IMG/VR virus record: IMGVR_UViG_3300030104_004245
Coordinates: 57,759-121,758 of that record
Origin: a virus
Strand: one strand, 5' to 3'
DNA length: 64,000 bases
This document shows positions 45,801 through 53,170 of the stretch, piece by piece (positions within the stretch are counted from its first letter, which is position 1; the number at the start of each line of letters is the position of its first letter). The notes under the pieces are model-generated. The model worked only from the letters and a program-made list of their open reading frames with translations, ran no database searches and was not told the DNA's origin. Both the position numbers and the translations under genes were made by a program.

Positions 45801-48800
45801 AGAGTAGTATTACCTTTTTTAATAACATTTCTATAGTCATCATATATGTTTATAGGATTACCTGCTCCAACTTTTATCATAACTTTGTATCCTTCAAAAT
45901 CTTCTGTTACATCTCCTTGACGTATTTTTCCTGATATCTTATATATATAAACAGTTTTTTCAGGATCGTTTGTAGTAAGTGTGTCAAACAAATTTTGATT
46001 TTTAGAAAGCTTTCTTTCTTCTCCTATTTTTTTATTTGTTATTTCATTATAAGCAAGTTGATAATTTTTACCATTAGATTCTATATTCTTAATAACATCT
46101 TTTATTTCTACATTTTTATCTTTTATTTCTCCTAATAACCAACTATCAAAATCTACAGGTTTAATTTCTTGCCTAGATAACAAACTATCATATATTAATT
46201 TTAATCTATGTCTTGCTCTTAATATAGCACCACCTCTTCCATTTTTTATATACTCTTCTCTATTTTGTTTACCATTTCTACTTTTATATTGTTTCCAATT
46301 AGTTTCTATAACCTCTTGAGTTTTTAAATCTTTTTGATAAAAATTTTGTAAATCTTTTAAATCTTCAGAATATGTTTCTTTTTTAACTTCTTTTTGCTCA
46401 GGTACTTTTCTTTCTTCTTTAGCTTCTTCTTGTGCTTTTATTTTTCTCATATATCCAGAAAGCATGTTAGATAGAAATTCAAACTTAGCGTTATTTGTTT
46501 GCTCACCTATTTGACCATTCTCATCATACCAAGCAATATCTGTAGGCATAAGTGTATCTGATTCTAAAAATTCTAATATATCTGATTTTTCTCCGTATAT
46601 ATCTTTATCAGCTAAAAGTTTTATAAATGTAACTTTATCATTTTGATCAATAAATTTTCTTATTAGTTGTGGTGTTGCATTTTTAGACTCTTGCCATACA
46701 TTACGTAATACACCTGCTATTCTTTCTTGATAGCTTTTTAAGTATCCAGGATCTTCTAAAACTCTTGCTGCAGAATTAAATTTTTCTGCTCTTACTCTTA
46801 ACCAATTATTATCAATTATTGTTTCTATGAAGTTATCTATATTATCATAGTTTATAAAGTCATCATTATATCTAGCTAAATACTTTAAATAATTTTCTAT
46901 AGGTTGCTTAAGCAAATGTTTTTTACTTTTATCAAATACTCCTGAAAGTTTACCATCTTCTTCTTTTAACTGATTTTTATCATTATATAAAACATCTTTA
47001 ATCTTTGTTAAAAGTTTTAATCTTTGAAGTTTATCTTTTTGTGCAGCTATTAATTCTGGTGTATCTGCTTCTTGTTGAGCTTGTACTCCTAGTAAATTTA
47101 TCTCTTGATCTAAATCACTCCTTGTAAGTAAAGGTAATACATCTCTTTCAGTAGCTTTACTTACAGGTTTTTCATTTGCTGTAATATCTTTAATTGTAGA
47201 ATCTATTCTTTTAATTGCGTTTTCAAACATGTCTTCTACAAATAATTTCATTTGCATTGCATGTTCATGAGCCCAATACCTTTCTACTTCTCTTTCATAT
47301 TCTGGAGTTCCTTTTTTAAACTTTTTAGGATTATTTGGATTTGGATTTTTATCCTGTTGTTTTTCTATCTTTAACTTTAATCTATCTAAGTATTCAATAG
47401 TTTCACCTAATCTTTCTTTCATTTTTTCTGGAGAATCATCAACTTCTTTAAATGATGCTTTTAATTCATCATTATCCATTTTTTGAAGATCTTGTAACCA
47501 ACTTTTTACATCACCATACTTATTTAAAGTAATAGCATTAGAAAGACCTGTGTATAGCTTCATGTGTTTTTCATCATAAAAGATAAATTTATCTCCAGCC
47601 TTTTGTGCCATATATTGATTTTGATCATGCATCTGCATAGCAGTTGCTCTAATTCTACTAGGATCTAACATTACAAAAGGATCACTAGTTAAGTCATTTA
47701 ATGATTCTTCATACTTATCAACCATTTCATGAACCTTAGCTTCTCTTTTTTTCCATTCTTTTTTATTAGCAAATCTTTGGTATAGTTGAGGAGTTAACTC
47801 CATTGTAAGATATGAATAAGGTCTAACCAATCCCCCCATCATAAAACCAGACATAAATACATGAAACCCTTCTTTAGTCATCATGGAATTTATACCTTCT
47901 TTTACAGCTGCTTTCTTTAAGTTTTTTCTACCTTCTTCAAATGCAGATTCTGAAAAACCAGTATTCATTAATTGTGCTATATGAGAATTACTTTTATATA
48001 AGTCTGTGTAATATTTATGAACCCAATGTGATGTTGCTTCTTGAGATACTTCTTGTAAACCTTCAGCTATATTACCACTTAAAAATAAAAGACTTCTTCC
48101 AGTTAAATATCTTGCTCCACCTTTAAATCCCATTTTATAAGCTCTTCTAAGAAGATTATCTTTTGACCCTTCAAAGATTTGTTTTACTGAATTTTTATTT
48201 CTAAATATTCTATTAGCATAACTATCTAGCGTTTCATTCATCATTCTTCCTAAAGGCTTGAATCCTCTAAGAGCTCCATCTAATAATAATCTATTACTTG
48301 CTAGTATAATAGGAAAGTTATTCCAAGTTGTTCTAGCACCTGCTTGTAAAGCATGACTTGATATTTCTTCTAGTTCTGATTGTGAAGGTGCATCTCCTCC
48401 ATTCATTTGTTTTTGATAAGAGTAAAGATCGTTATATACATCATTTTCAACTAATGATCCTTCCATTTTAGATTCAGATAAAGCTAAATTTAAAGCTCTA
48501 AAATCTCTATACAAACTAGCAGCACCATATTTAAGTTTTGACATATTAGTTAAAGCTTTTGTAGTACCTCTAGTACTTGCAAAATGCTTCATAGCATATA
48601 AAGTTTCAGGAGCAAATGCAAAACCAAAAGCATTCAAACCTCCTTGTCCAGCTCTTCCAGCCATTCTTGTAGCACCTCTTCCCATAGCACCTATAGCTCT
48701 AATTGCTTTAAAGTTATTCATATTATTCATTAACTTTCTAGCAGGACCTGTTGTAGTTCTCCACGCTTTTCCTAATCTACTTAATTTTCTAACTTGATTT

Positions 48801-49687
48801 GCCTGAACTGCAGGAGCTGCTACTGAAGCATATCCACCAGTAAGACCTATTGCAGCTGCTAATGCTAGTTCTTCTAATACTATATTTGTTATAATGCCAA
48901 ATGTATATGCGCTATTTAAAGCTAAGTCATTCCAAAATTGTGTAGAACCACCTCTTTGTGATCCTCCAATTCTCATAGCTTCTCTCATGGCATACCCTCC
49001 TTCATAGTCTGATTCAGAAACTCTATTACCAAATATATCAGAATAAGATCTATAACTTGATGTCAATGCAGGACCAAACATATTTTTAAATTGCCCCCAA
49101 GATCTTGACCAATCATCCCAACCTGTAGAGTTTCTATTATAATAACTTTCATTATCTATAAAAGGATGAAACCCTAATTTATCATATGCTTCATGTAAAT
49201 AATATCTATCTAAATTAGTTTGTTTTACACCAAATGGTATAGGTTCTTGATATAAAGCTTCTTGGGGATCTAAAGGTTTCCTTATATTAGTTCTAGTATC
49301 TGCTGTTGCTAAAGCTTTTCTTTGACCTTCTGGTGTACTTAAATCAAAATCTTTAGTTGCATCTTCATAAGGATTAAAATTAGCAGTAGAATTTTCTGGA
49401 CGCTCTCCAAAGCTAAAACCGCCATCTACAGCAAAAGGTTGTATTGAACTAGCATTAAAATCAATCATTGTTTTTAATACTTGATTTGGTTCACCTGTTT
49501 GTTGTAGAGATATATCTATATCATTTTGAATTTGACCCCAATCTATATTAATTGATCCTCCAGGTGTATTATTAATTGGAGTAATAGGATTTTCAACTAA
49601 ATCTTCTGTACCAATTTGATCTACACTTTGATTAGGCATAGTTTCATTAGCTTCAGTAAGTGATGATATATTAAGTTCTTCAGCCAT
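33809..49687 (-). CDS. Giant virion RNA polymerase polyprotein-like protein (5292 aa)
   Basis: Contains the crAss-like, single-chain, two-barrel RNA polymerase, which is packaged in the virion and enters the host to transcribe early genes. The metal-binding loop is G-S-D3944-F-D-I-D3948-K-I-Y, preceded by A-I-R-I-P-T-Q (about 3903) and I-V-D-F-L-P-P. A zincin-type peptidase site H2207-E-P-F-H2211 lies in the middle, with a possible third ligand in the E-E-T-L-A-Q-M-F helix, then a hydrophobic helix pair. The N-terminal part has W-D-D-W-S-R-S-W-G-Q-F and a hydrophobic segment near 250-295, features I recall from crAss giant proteins. Acidic L-S-M-D-E-like phrases occur at M1961, M5165 and M5202. 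Several times longer than the 2180-aa phi14:2 enzyme, so it fuses functions usually on separate proteins. It may be cleaved into parts. Confidence 0.9.
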   Translation of the reverse strand: MAEELNISSLTEANETMPNQSVDQIGTEDLVENPITPINNTPGGSINIDWGQIQNDIDISLQQTGEPNQVLKTMIDFNASSIQPFAVDGGFSFGERPENSTANFNPYEDATKDFDLSTPEGQRKALATADTRTNIRKPLDPQEALYQEPIPFGVKQTNLDRYYLHEAYDKLGFHPFIDNESYYNRNSTGWDDWSRSWGQFKNMFGPALTSSYRSYSDIFGNRVSESDYEGGYAMREAMRIGGSQRGGSTQFWNDLALNSAYTFGIITNIVLEELALAAAIGLTGGYASVAAPAVQANQVRKLSRLGKAWRTTTGPARKLMNNMNNFKAIRAIGAMGRGATRMAGRAGQGGLNAFGFAFAPETLYAMKHFASTRGTTKALTNMSKLKYGAASLYRDFRALNLALSESKMEGSLVENDVYNDLYSYQKQMNGGDAPSQSELEEISSHALQAGARTTWNNFPIILASNRLLLDGALRGFKPLGRMMNETLDSYANRIFRNKNSVKQIFEGSKDNLLRRAYKMGFKGGARYLTGRSLLFLSGNIAEGLQEVSQEATSHWVHKYYTDLYKSNSHIAQLMNTGFSESAFEEGRKNLKKAAVKEGINSMMTKEGFHVFMSGFMMGGLVRPYSYLTMELTPQLYQRFANKKEWKKREAKVHEMVDKYEESLNDLTSDPFVMLDPSRIRATAMQMHDQNQYMAQKAGDKFIFYDEKHMKLYTGLSNAITLNKYGDVKSWLQDLQKMDNDELKASFKEVDDSPEKMKERLGETIEYLDRLKLKIEKQQDKNPNPNNPKKFKKGTPEYEREVERYWAHEHAMQMKLFVEDMFENAIKRIDSTIKDITANEKPVSKATERDVLPLLTRSDLDQEINLLGVQAQQEADTPELIAAQKDKLQRLKLLTKIKDVLYNDKNQLKEEDGKLSGVFDKSKKHLLKQPIENYLKYLARYNDDFINYDNIDNFIETIIDNNWLRVRAEKFNSAARVLEDPGYLKSYQERIAGVLRNVWQESKNATPQLIRKFIDQNDKVTFIKLLADKDIYGEKSDILEFLESDTLMPTDIAWYDENGQIGEQTNNAKFEFLSNMLSGYMRKIKAQEEAKEERKVPEQKEVKKETYSEDLKDLQNFYQKDLKTQEVIETNWKQYKSRNGKQNREEYIKNGRGGAILRARHRLKLIYDSLLSRQEIKPVDFDSWLLGEIKDKNVEIKDVIKNIESNGKNYQLAYNEITNKKIGEERKLSKNQNLFDTLTTNDPEKTVYIYKISGKIRQGDVTEDFEGYKVMIKVGAGNPINIYDDYRNVIKKGNTTLPLQKEYTDSNEAKNVAQALQRHINREVLLSTPMQKGQEKKGGVLELTKGEEIYDKKGRAYQVLSTPATIKDNKSLLAGLASDLQNESEWVWFKDLQDFKDQGFKKFNPKSVKINEPERKVSKLRISEPIQFYGFFPGHRDLKKQDPFYTESKFTNNDAYLKAQKKSRDLFDTWVRKLTPEGVSNLTINIYKPKLNEEDKTIGAAFGFTASEQNPYLRRGYTDTIVTLLSNNKPVARLQGLNSIKLLSNPDDTGSVIEAKDLTPELVDKMFILPDGKTYLDVIDNYKQAEKVNELFQDLDLKPGENITLAVNDDKLKGFNLSVSPGQLTYRLEDVKKGVYNWQSLEFKWADKFEDENKYIIIEKKTYWDNDGDSSITIDYHHNYNSEQLDRFREVRGEIENSLRANAEKGFSVIERNGRVVPGKLGRYSLVVKTPMNKYIFIELKGGPKTANEVNDIFNKALERADKTLEENVVENQIKSKAYNTEWNDQFSDDFYIANVPGSLIDLQVTNDGQLLMKFKDRLRPEIGYKTILSRGDINTLKQKEGNFAENALALFNTRLDQANNLKRVASIKENKSWEDFGSHLGIENFRNHLPTVLNLDPEEGDSDLESLSVGASPEVIKNQKLVITFEESSQETIEKENIDSIIDNAVALDDDISKRAESISMDEGIEEEAEITSQDDAAEAFIEDPNFTTITDKQLKGIAIKIVDGIKLEPHETSIFNARKEDVNTLVLEVEGDRSFRVTNPEPLKRYEAIEQEYKTYLKEVADKVYSKWEKTFNKSKQDFTPDENIKANGSLIREKRNPVIANKIKDFKKRLDQAKMDINNPTDTSTPNFIGKNFTWNDIEDVKSFVDYMKRVLPQATVETVSWNTLQNNMIGSGYTAGLMQMSFEMLSKDVPGKILIAPESPQKRHEPFHIVFRALLPEAEQTSYYNEAKKIINSKIRNKEGIQVIDAKGNYKTVNSVKEALESLKNSSPKYYKMTTEELKKELYEETLAQMFDKFSENRKDKYTKGVIRSFFEFLADLIKNIIDYIRGNKVDILFRDIDMGKYSTTRIANNPHTRHILENGVGTTIIAPNRIAYDSAKFEIPYFENGETKVKQMIQDKILGSHDTRILMSTIHSIYNEAVQNAEAPVDYDTLKNEAIAKGIENFNPDDNRYKRLPAEKFEKIEPELTSIYNGLRDNGLVDIQKALSDMIEAEDERIARMDDELNDPINTEGSLKEAEGGITTDEYGKSFDEYGGYVHQREEIRQYISSTTVPVKDRFGNEYLPTGERLRKSVDHIAVYNYILNALVGVQDDKSMLRNLYIQSRANPDIRAFVSRFFNDIGVNADELANEDFEVSNAMLSRPAWYYTIVKPLQTYSFEVRNALRSPSTGMVEFFDPTAVDKKIDQVNKWAEKYRQNVDVNYRLLRYDEAEAIFEDLQAMYNQKSFTQSVLEKKTLDISQRMYDTIGIKLSPITLQYWISSGLAKKTPIQKILVLSQQAKDHQPVLKDTWKIIWDILQRNIDGKHENLFNNEVILDEEQKVIETNFDGAAGRLLEIAESNSYLDPEVALSSYVNANGDRVWRHQIGSYHLRQIAKQNSQTYIDNLKQFTINANNPLFAMEEYQHMTQSNRNRIVRMGGVSLGETHLSKENELISGDTVENYKFGSLPKAEIAGILFSKYLWNFNSKSGNLTLIPYQDKNNKSNTYAEVPYMLNVPESANTVDFQPAPVLKSVEINDDGDVVMTKKAKDFAEQLILDSYNSLRESFDAHFSNGMWQPDKAGDEAGYNDTPNGNAFKIFDVKELLRKSIVAKEDISAKKAPILSTADKERILSGSQKIILRDIKAYEKIGIKLGEKKIVELDNKKFVVGVVKKNIIQYGKEKFIKDLGNQFVTKDKVEKKNTSWLKRKGDKTDTIYGYIPYAQRKQYGDFFFNEEINKYIYTFELAKDTEKEWVELPTGEFVSFDVVEEETLLEEVPAKSAEEILIEAAKNKKSFKEAKAQIKKELGRTLDVVIEESLESGYEDLYSYLLENNMLDRINARLKDNLTNHGKEQNNKGLDLAMSKLNLNDNPQYNYRQIVFSERLMGIALNRTLEEQRQERLYGDPIKDPIKRGKSKVAGFENAGAEFTDKNATIDQGVNAPVKKVHMFAWNDEMYTKKYIVDQKLTKEGKIEEQSAERGDAGTWMTPKAFEATWYAMGYRTPVVKKMMEKVRKGEDINLTEFLGTVTKKQGLKHLGAMINAKKYVYRGSDGIMIKTASFILSRQLTSKWDKKNKSWVAKPQMVRLHNLLEKLEAQEAKYPDAVAMVVPRSALKTIKPKLLDVKNVFDNVELNEDQYTELDASWLGLQVRNPGGKTEIVDPRQIKALIDSEQSDDVKVWVGSEDPIAYKVGDIRGAYQKTTANRILAGYLGKKNLTFSQVVNEIEKSKHADQLTPKLTAFIKYARISLAASQAKSHMLEMFDVDEQGNPKFNLNNPEAMGDFLKFTLNFFTKGVTAERQPGVAAALMPDEGRIIRVFDKNSIDKDGIAILGKAKIMRMDEWDKKFDEGTAPALKDMTNVSMLPNDYQVSPGEIVLDRLRANIEEYDEKGKKLDRKYMESMMAAHHSSAINIKPEDPLPSVFSKAFAIRIPTQDKHSAANIKIVDFLPPMYSSTIMTAYELIEISGSDFDIDKIYAQMSDFYYDELGFHRYGDATKEKDKYYDYMRYMFGNTKNKKHDMHYAIQTWKSNKMAQKEEEVKPVYTSGELEKMWFVWAATKQWSPRAKQYIKRFDLEDFNEERSKREYANAKGFWYNREEKAFEDYYEHVIIPDENYTREEILKYMEDDSMIQGSLEILNLPKNFKEYKEWKKNRKESIGQIDNTPEPYKAALDNKILDLKYALLGNKGITEVQEGRTVPIAYEPAVNTPFDIAWEKISNAFPSIKEIVKEEGLDINDILGKILSWDANHIAINSIGAIALSNISFNTLGKFNISVHKNQSPLNFNNYKFKGAVFNNRYSINPDTGKIDKTGYRTQYLVSALVSVIVDNAKDRLAHKHNLNKKALGLVGTLIAMGVDIDTSLLMVQQPSIRVAYRAGYTDKASFYDPGTTKLVEERIKSLLNANMPENASEKRKKALKKARTNEMENTSVLLSNLQEQIDLNLYELSDITEKENAEALIRRELAILNQWMIADEFAEAIRNLSTMLSLTAGTGTNQADINKFTEAAEYLGVEMNDKEMSKHKIPFDVRPIFKYKSKEGFSNMYHMYWDIFNDINDNVLPALHLAFTDTFKDIQNKINSQLYVYDKEEFIDKNSKDIVSYLMIKAYKNYLDTQQTNGAMVKASLNNGLIYDQVGGYKAIEAYDKITKYLNENNKKNTFIDGLFVKTRSNRSNKTGLDLLEFNSFAEVHDDYLQDMQRDLLLLFEDPHTMQDAQALVNYSIVKDGMQFSRGSFMQAILPILYRDIIDANTGVLETVHQLFKSTAQTDAAFENVFGKGMTKKALIEDLTVGFYKHINTQKYIKPLIGSKYNSQTERKEYFVSYENVVPSQLKDENIEVVKGKGNWDNILPSINTGKKLHVFEGVSTGEHRLEKVLGDKLTGDIIQIPVMFEKGRYWSDDSLNDNKDFFDTIINDIVRYGKDVVFYTEGPYVNRLKSVKEQSPKTYAYLRNKLIYAFGWDIETRQRETEKAGRQFLGEQEPIVYDAKNNYQNASEDEYKLAELEINILKNIKGNDSIGYVPKKDQYKKLKRLEIENQERINDNIEKILKAQSSNKPIFSSTNVIAPGSKGTQSVKLIGAPIVFKLDIPKKYTESGEYRRKTFILAEIDTPLGINMNNIYDIDNEEIKKRGGNIFGTRFKYIEYKPVGSTSTFSTSHVLDGQLPAYEEIKKYIDSLKKDGTMNEFESLEDKANRLSMDEADDEATWDDANDSSENDLTTTDPENVDESVQSLSMDEVGDEMDYDDDAEDIFYEEEDIVDDKMITDFFNEQLKNLSTENIENIKGNLGIKKVTLKELKEGFDRYIEIYNEMDLEDFMKEIKKKCK

Positions 49688-49700
49688 TTGTTAGTTTTTA

Positions 49701-52700
49701 TTAATTTTGCACAGCACCACCCATAGATTTTTTATATTGATTTTTAGATTGTATTGTTGTATTTGCTATACCTGTTAATATTTCTAATCTATCAAATAAG
49801 TTATCTTGTAATTGTTTATTGCTTACACCAGCCATTTCAGTGTAATTATTAGAAAGAACTACATTACCGCTTTCTTCATCAAATCTATATGTTTGCATAT
49901 CTATCATAGTTCCATCTGGACTATTTCTGTAAGTAACTGTTCCACCATTTGGTATTGATGCTGTAAAATGTCCATAATGATTCATTATTGAATTGATGTA
50001 ATCTTGACCTTGATTAGAACTCTTTAAAGGATTATTATCTAAATCTTTTTCAACAAATATCATAATAGAATTTTTTTGCCAAAAATCACTATCTTGGTTT
50101 ACAGCACCTCCTTTAGGTGAAGCAGTGCTGTTATCTGCTGGTGTTACAGCTTTACTAATTAAATTATTAGCAACTTTATTTGTAAAGCTTAATTCATAAG
50201 CAGCATATTTATTTTCTGCATCTTGACCTCCTGCACCATCTGGTATATATTTTAATTGAAATTGTGCTCTTGCAGCATCAGAATTTGTTTTAGGATCATA
50301 TGCTAAAGTTTTTTTCCATGCCTCTAAAACATTTTCTGCTTCTGGATCACTTATAAATGTACCTAAGTCTTCTTCTTCATCAGTCATTTCATCTTCATCA
50401 AAACTATAAGACTGATCTCCAATTCTTGTAATATAATTATTAGGTATTTTTGTCACATCTAAAAGTGATGCTATATGAGGAACAGCCATTTTTGCTGATT
50501 GTTTTCCCTTTTTTAAGTCCCATGCATCATAGTCAAAGTTGTATACATAACCTGCTGTTGCACCAGTTCCTAATTGAGGTAAACCTGCTGTAAAAGAACG
50601 TACATCAAATGTTGGAAGTCCGCCACCCCAATTAGCATCAGGATCCATAGCTAATCTATTTTGAAAAAATCTTAAATCTTCATATACTTCTTTTGCATCT
50701 TTTCTAGCTTTTTCTTCATTAAAAACAATTTGCCCTCCACTACCTTCTCCATAGTTTGTAGGTGTACGAAATTCATAACCTTTAGAAGATCCTAAATCAA
50801 TTTTAGGAGATATAACTCCCCAATATGGATAATTTTTCTTTAAAGTTTTTGGGTTCATTTTATCCCTATCTTCTTTACTAGGTGCTATACTCTTATAATA
50901 GTTTACCCAGTTGTCTATATAAGATTGTTCATCAAAAGTAATAATATTTGCACTATTAAAGTTTTTACCTTCTTTTGAATCTTTTAGTCTTTTTGCAAGC
51001 ACTTGATCCCAAGTAACACGTTGACCACTATTTAAAAGTTCAAGTTCATGTTCATACATAGCTAAGGGCAACTTCCCATTTAAAGATGGAACTTTACCTG
51101 GTATAACATTAGAAAGGTTAAATTTAGTTTTATTAAGTTCTTCTGTAGCTGAATTTGTAATAGAAGTTAATCCTTCAACTTCTAATTGATTTTCAACCAT
51201 TTGTCTAGAAAAGGCAGGATTATCTGCACCATTTGCATTTTGCCAAACATAAGCATTTATTTGTCTGCCATTAAAATCAACAGGTTGCACTTGAAATTGA
51301 TTGCTACTTTCAAAAACACTTTGATATAATCTATCTAACTCATCACTATTTTCTGGCATGCTCATGTATTGCTTAAATGTAGCTAGATCTGTACTGACTT
51401 GTTCTTTTTCTAAATCATTAGCAGCAGATATAACTGATTCAGCCATAACTCCATCTAGATTTCCATAAATATTTTCAACACTTGAAACCAATGGGTTTTG
51501 ACGGCTGTATGTGATTTGACCAGGTTGACCTGTTAAATTATTATTTTGAGAAAATCCTGTATCTTTATTATTATAAGCATCTAAAATAGTTTTAATTTTA
51601 GCATCTGTTGTTTTGTTAGCTAGATCAGCAATTCCATCATTTTGTATTTTATCCCAATATACATTTTCAAACTTTTTCCTATCTTTACTCTCTTTAATAT
51701 TTTCCCAATCAATACCTGGATAATTGTATTGTGAAACTTGAGGATCTGCAAAAGGATTCCAAGGTTCTCCTCCTCCAATCTCTCCTTTTTTCATTGCTAG
51801 TATTTCATCTAACCGTGCTTTATGAGCTTGTTGTGCTAATTTATGACGGTGTTGCATAAGAAGCTTTTCTCTTTCATTAAATTTAACATCTGTCTTTTTA
51901 CCTATAGTAGCATAAAGACTTGAAGCATTTGAAATATCTCTAGCAATATTATCTACAGCAATTGCTTTATAAGCTAAACCTTCTAATTGTCTCATGTTTT
52001 CTACTGGTGATTTTAAATCTGTAACATTTTTAGACATGCTACGTTTTGTTTCTTCTAATAATTGCAATTGATCTAAAATTCCTGTATAGTATTGATACTC
52101 ACCAGTTCCTGGAACTATACCAGTTTTTTCCATATATGCTTGCCAATTTTGTGAAGTAGTTTCTAATCCCTTCATTTCACTGTCAAGTCTTACTATTTGT
52201 TGTACTTGATTATCAACTGACTGTCTTACTATATCTTGCAACCACCATTGTTTTGCTTTTTCTTCATTACCATATGTTTTAATGTTTTCTGGATTACTCC
52301 ACCAGTTTCTTCCTTCTACATATGCAGATGTGGCATAATAATCTTGTACTCTAGGATCTTGTAATAATGTTTGATTTAAATAATCTGCAGCTCTATTTAC
52401 AGTAATAGGTTTTAATTTACCATTTTCTTTTATAAGTCTGCCTTGACTATCTCTTTCATATCCTACAACATCTGCAGTTATAGCTGTACCATTTGTAGTA
52501 GTTATTTCTAAACCTTGATCTGTCATCTCCCAAGATGAAATATCTTTATTACCTGTCCATTCTTTTAACTTTTCTATACCTAAATCTATCATATTAACAT
52601 TAGGAACATACTTTGGAATAGGAACTGACATAGCTTGATCAGGAGTCATTTTAGAAAAGTCTTCTAAATGCCATTGTAATCTTTGCATTCCTTGATTCCA

Positions 52701-53111
52701 ATACATTTCTCTTTGCTTTTCATCATTTGAATACCTTAACTTTTCAGCTTCTTTCATTTGTTTTTTTACTGATGCAGTATATCCCATATCATATAGGATT
52801 TTATCATCTTCATAAAACGGTCTAAATAAAGCTTTAGCTTGTTCTACATTACCTTGTAAAGAAAGATCTTTTCCGCTGACTTGTTTTAATTTTTCACTTA
52901 AATTTTTAGCATATGAATCTCTAGTTTTTCTGTTGGCATCAATACTAAGATCTGCATTAACTACCTGATTATACAAACTGTTTAATTGCTTAAAATTGCT
53001 TGTATATCTATCCTGCCTAACTTCTAGGACATCTTGTAAAAACTTATAATTTGGTGTAAAAGGTTTTAATTTTGGAATATAATCTTTAACACCTGGTATA
53101 TATGTAGCCAT
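49701..53111 (-). CDS. crAss-like virion cargo protein (1136 aa)
   Basis: The start (M-A-T-Y-I-P-G-V-K-D-Y-I-P-K, then T-P-N-Y-K-F-L-Q-D-V-L, R-Q-D-R-Y) matches what I recall of a conserved crAss-like protein encoded next to the RNA polymerase. The body is mostly charged helix with coiled-coil stretches. The C-terminal part has Asn/Asp/Gly-rich loops and ends S-M-G-G-A-V-Q-N. No catalytic motif is visible. It is probably an internal virion protein ejected with the polymerase. It lies 13 bases upstream of the giant polymerase gene, in the same unit. Confidence 0.75.
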   Translation of the reverse strand: MATYIPGVKDYIPKLKPFTPNYKFLQDVLEVRQDRYTSNFKQLNSLYNQVVNADLSIDANRKTRDSYAKNLSEKLKQVSGKDLSLQGNVEQAKALFRPFYEDDKILYDMGYTASVKKQMKEAEKLRYSNDEKQREMYWNQGMQRLQWHLEDFSKMTPDQAMSVPIPKYVPNVNMIDLGIEKLKEWTGNKDISSWEMTDQGLEITTTNGTAITADVVGYERDSQGRLIKENGKLKPITVNRAADYLNQTLLQDPRVQDYYATSAYVEGRNWWSNPENIKTYGNEEKAKQWWLQDIVRQSVDNQVQQIVRLDSEMKGLETTSQNWQAYMEKTGIVPGTGEYQYYTGILDQLQLLEETKRSMSKNVTDLKSPVENMRQLEGLAYKAIAVDNIARDISNASSLYATIGKKTDVKFNEREKLLMQHRHKLAQQAHKARLDEILAMKKGEIGGGEPWNPFADPQVSQYNYPGIDWENIKESKDRKKFENVYWDKIQNDGIADLANKTTDAKIKTILDAYNNKDTGFSQNNNLTGQPGQITYSRQNPLVSSVENIYGNLDGVMAESVISAANDLEKEQVSTDLATFKQYMSMPENSDELDRLYQSVFESSNQFQVQPVDFNGRQINAYVWQNANGADNPAFSRQMVENQLEVEGLTSITNSATEELNKTKFNLSNVIPGKVPSLNGKLPLAMYEHELELLNSGQRVTWDQVLAKRLKDSKEGKNFNSANIITFDEQSYIDNWVNYYKSIAPSKEDRDKMNPKTLKKNYPYWGVISPKIDLGSSKGYEFRTPTNYGEGSGGQIVFNEEKARKDAKEVYEDLRFFQNRLAMDPDANWGGGLPTFDVRSFTAGLPQLGTGATAGYVYNFDYDAWDLKKGKQSAKMAVPHIASLLDVTKIPNNYITRIGDQSYSFDEDEMTDEEEDLGTFISDPEAENVLEAWKKTLAYDPKTNSDAARAQFQLKYIPDGAGGQDAENKYAAYELSFTNKVANNLISKAVTPADNSTASPKGGAVNQDSDFWQKNSIMIFVEKDLDNNPLKSSNQGQDYINSIMNHYGHFTASIPNGGTVTYRNSPDGTMIDMQTYRFDEESGNVVLSNNYTEMAGVSNKQLQDNLFDRLEILTGIANTTIQSKNQYKKSMGGAVQN

Positions 53112-53170
53112 AATTTAAAATTACTAAAATTTTTTAAGTTTTAAAAGTGAATAAACTAAACTTTTAATGT

